A stretch of DNA of 6,197 nt from Candidatus Nitrosopolaris rasttigaisensis (GTDB lineage Archaea > Thermoproteota > Nitrososphaeria > Nitrososphaerales > Nitrososphaeraceae). The notes under the pieces are model-generated. The model worked only from the letters and a program-made list of their open reading frames with translations. It was not told the DNA's origin and ran no database searches. The stretch covers positions 1 to 6,197 of the forward strand of contig CAKOFP010000238.1 of the NCBI GenBank assembly GCA_933226995.1. Direction: 5' to 3'. Below are positions 5,347-6,197 of this stretch, piece by piece. The position numbers and the translations under genes were made by a program. The number at the start of each line of letters is the position of its first letter. The first letter of the stretch is position 1.

Positions 5347-5572
5347 AGTAATGTGATTGTTATAAAAACTACGAATCTGAATGCCTAGTATGGGTTATTA
5401 ACACTACACGGAAGTATGTTATTATCTTACCATTAACCATTTACCGGCGAAGGTATATCAACGCGCATCATATCGATTGGCTTTCTGATCATAGACATTT
5501 TATCTTTCATAAAACATATCAATAACTTGCAGGCTACATGATAGTGGTAAAGTATAACGACAAGAATTAAGT
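5347..5572. other. Spacer with one doubtful tiny frame
   Basis: There is no strong gene here. A TATA-like GTTATAAAA lies near 5357-5366, but no ORF of useful length starts at the matching distance. Only the tiny minus-strand frame at 5433-5510 looks at all protein-like. Confidence 0.35.
5433..5510 (-). CDS. Possible 25-aa Met-rich peptide
   Basis: A 25-codon minus-strand frame encodes MKDKMSMIRKPIDMMRVDIP followed by SPVNG. It is basic, with five Met, and reads more naturally than random DNA. No ribosome site or clear promoter is visible, and at this length chance cannot be excluded. It may be a fragment of a lost gene. Confidence 0.2.
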   Translation of the reverse strand: MKDKMSMIRKPIDMMRVDIPSPVNG

Positions 5573-5580
5573 ACTATAAA
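5573..5580 (+). promoter_or_regulatory. TATA-like box for the 59-aa gene
   Basis: ACTATAAA is centred about 24-25 bases before the ATG at 5601, giving leaderless spacing. A nearer ATG at 5581 gives only eight codons. Confidence 0.45.
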
Positions 5581-5600
5581 ATGACGGTGGTGATAAATTC

Positions 5601-5780
5601 ATGGTGATTTTTTATGACGACAAGGTTGATTATTGCAAAGTAACAACTGATGATTCAGAAATTAACCCTGTGATACGAACTACGAGATCGGAATTTGATG
5701 CTATTAGGACAAACAGTGGATGGCTTGAGCTGGAGGATAAACAGGAACAAAAACAAATGAAAGGACTAGTCAAATTGTAA
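5601..5780 (+). CDS. Small hypothetical protein (59 aa)
   Basis: The frame runs from ATG at 5601 to TAA at 5778-5780. The product starts MVIFYDDKVDYCKVTTDDSE, continues with TTRSEFDAIRTNSGWLELED, and ends in a Lys/Gln-rich tail (KQEQKQMKGLVKL). The opening resembles short beta strands, and the tail a helix. There is no membrane segment and only one Cys. No family is recognised. Support comes from natural amino-acid composition and a TATA-like box at leaderless distance. Another small frame follows 26 bases downstream and may share the transcript. Confidence 0.5.
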   Translation: MVIFYDDKVDYCKVTTDDSEINPVIRTTRSEFDAIRTNSGWLELEDKQEQKQMKGLVKL

Positions 5781-5806
5781 AAGGTTAGGGGACAATCGTT
5801 CGGAGT

Positions 5807-5968
5807 ATGTGCAGTTTATTGTGGAGACATGTCCAATGGACTAAAATGATTGATGTTCCTCAAAATTGGTCTACAACATTAAGAACTATTTTTGAAGATC
5901 AATGGAGTGGTAATTTGGAAGAAGATACCAATACTGCTTTCTCAATGTTTGATGGAAATATAGAATAG
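5807..5968 (+). CDS. Small hypothetical protein (53 aa; may start at 5846)
   Basis: The frame ends with TAG at 5966-5968. From the ATG at 5807 the product is 53 aa (MCSLLWRHVQWTK then MIDVPQNW). From the ATG at 5846 it is 40 aa, starting MIDVPQNWSTTLRTIFEDQW and ending in an acidic FSMFDGNIE. GTTTATTG (5814-5821) lies about 28 bases before 5846 and could be a TATA box for a leaderless shorter form, which also drops the less natural N-terminus. With the 5807 start the gene could be second in an operon with the 59-aa gene. It is soluble and acidic with no recognised family. It is convergent with the ATPase relic on the other strand. Confidence 0.4.
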   Translation: MCSLLWRHVQWTKMIDVPQNWSTTLRTIFEDQWSGNLEEDTNTAFSMFDGNIE

Positions 5969-5982
5969 CATAACGTCTTACA

Positions 5983-6129
5983 TTTTACAGAACCCTGGTT
6001 CAATCGTTTCCCCTTATTTACATCCTTTTGAATTTCGTCTATAATGAAATGTCTAGGTGTGTGTTCGAACAAATAATCAAATATGCCAGATGTATTTGAA
6101 CCACTTCCTATGGCATAAGGTCTTAAGTT
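5983..6129 (-). pseudogene. AAA+ ATPase fragment with Walker B motif
   Basis: On the minus strand an open stretch after a TAA (complement of 6130-6132) reads LRPYAIGSGSNTSGIFDYLF and continues EHTPRHFIIDEIQKDVNKGK. This closely resembles the middle of AAA+ ATPases common in thaumarchaea (RuvB/MCM-like), where a Gly/Ser-rich strand (typically STKAG) and helix precede the 'RP.YllIDEI.K' Walker B strand. HFIIDEI supplies the DE pair needed for ATP hydrolysis. There is no start codon and no Walker A (GPPxxxKT) in frame, and similarity fades after RLNQGS near 5989. The piece is about 50 residues of a family usually over 300 aa, so it is a broken remnant. In another frame near 6180-6190 the minus strand reads PPTNSF, which might be a decayed Walker A; that is weak. 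Confidence 0.5.
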
Positions 6130-6138
6130 TTATATATA
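6128..6138 (+). promoter_or_regulatory. TATA-like box near right edge
   Basis: TTTTATATATA is a strong archaeal TATA-like string about 28 bases before the ATG at 6162. It also falls at the 5' end of the minus-strand ATPase relic. Confidence 0.4.
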
Positions 6139-6161
6139 CAGGGTATGTAGGCACACATGAT

Positions 6162-6197
6162 ATGATACAGTTGAAGGAGTTTGTCGGGGGTAACATC
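6162..6197 (+). CDS. Possible start of a gene running off the window
   Basis: ATG at 6162 opens a frame (MIQLKEFVGGNI) that is still open at the window end. The spacing from the TATA-like box is right for a leaderless transcript. Only 12 codons are visible, so this is tentative. A GAAGGAG at 6174-6180 could instead serve a start just past the edge. Confidence 0.3.
   Translation, partial: MIQLKEFVGGNI

Noticed and set aside
5995..6012. tRNA-like T-loop (GGTTCAATC)
   Set aside because: The flanking bases do not form a T-stem and no acceptor or anticodon arm is found. The stretch lies in the ATPase relic.
1..6197. CRISPR array, insertion sequence, or rRNA/tRNA genes
   Set aside because: No repeat-spacer pattern, terminal inverted repeats with transposase, or RNA-gene signature was seen on either strand.

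Overview
The window looks like chromosomal DNA from a mesophilic archaeon, most likely an ammonia-oxidising thaumarchaeon close to Nitrosocosmicus or Nitrososphaera. The evidence is AT-rich DNA, low coding density and long spacers. Several starts have an archaeal TATA-like box about 24-28 bases upstream, as in leaderless transcripts, and Shine-Dalgarno sequences are weak or absent. The encoded families also fit: a MarC membrane protein, a ring-cleaving dioxygenase paired with a small esterase, many tiny orphan proteins, and an AAA+ ATPase relic. The taxonomic call is inference; no rRNA or other marker gene is present.

Layout. (1) 62-958, plus: a MarC-family membrane protein. Its N-terminal signal-like leader is encoded in frame but has no normal start codon. 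An ATG at 91, correctly spaced from a TATA box, would join it if one base were skipped near a T-run. (2) 959-1440: a Cys-rich 44-residue microprotein (plus, TTG start) and a 55-residue acidic protein (minus), convergent with a 3-base gap. (3) 1577-3438, minus: a compact three-gene cluster, transcribed as 46-residue orphan protein, MhqO-like extradiol dioxygenase, then MhqD-like alpha/beta hydrolase. (4) 3439-4166: about 730 bases without a convincing gene, holding a 20-bp-spaced direct repeat, a TATA box, a GC-rich island with hairpins, T-tracts and an AT-rich inverted repeat. (5) 4167-5346: two divergent orphan proteins (202 aa minus, 110 aa plus), each with a leaderless-type promoter, and a doubtful 76-aa ORF between them. 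(6) 5347-6197: orphan small ORFs (25, 59 and 53 aa), a Walker-B-containing AAA+ ATPase fragment on the minus strand, and a possible plus-strand gene start running off the window.

The only group with a readable shared function is the minus-strand cluster. The dioxygenase and hydrolase resemble the Bacillus MhqO/MhqD pair, which handles quinone and hydroquinone stress: the dioxygenase opens the aromatic ring and the hydrolase probably acts on a product or conjugate. No MarR-type regulator such as MhqR is visible, so regulation here is likely different. The other genes are orphans, typical of a fast-evolving part of such genomes.
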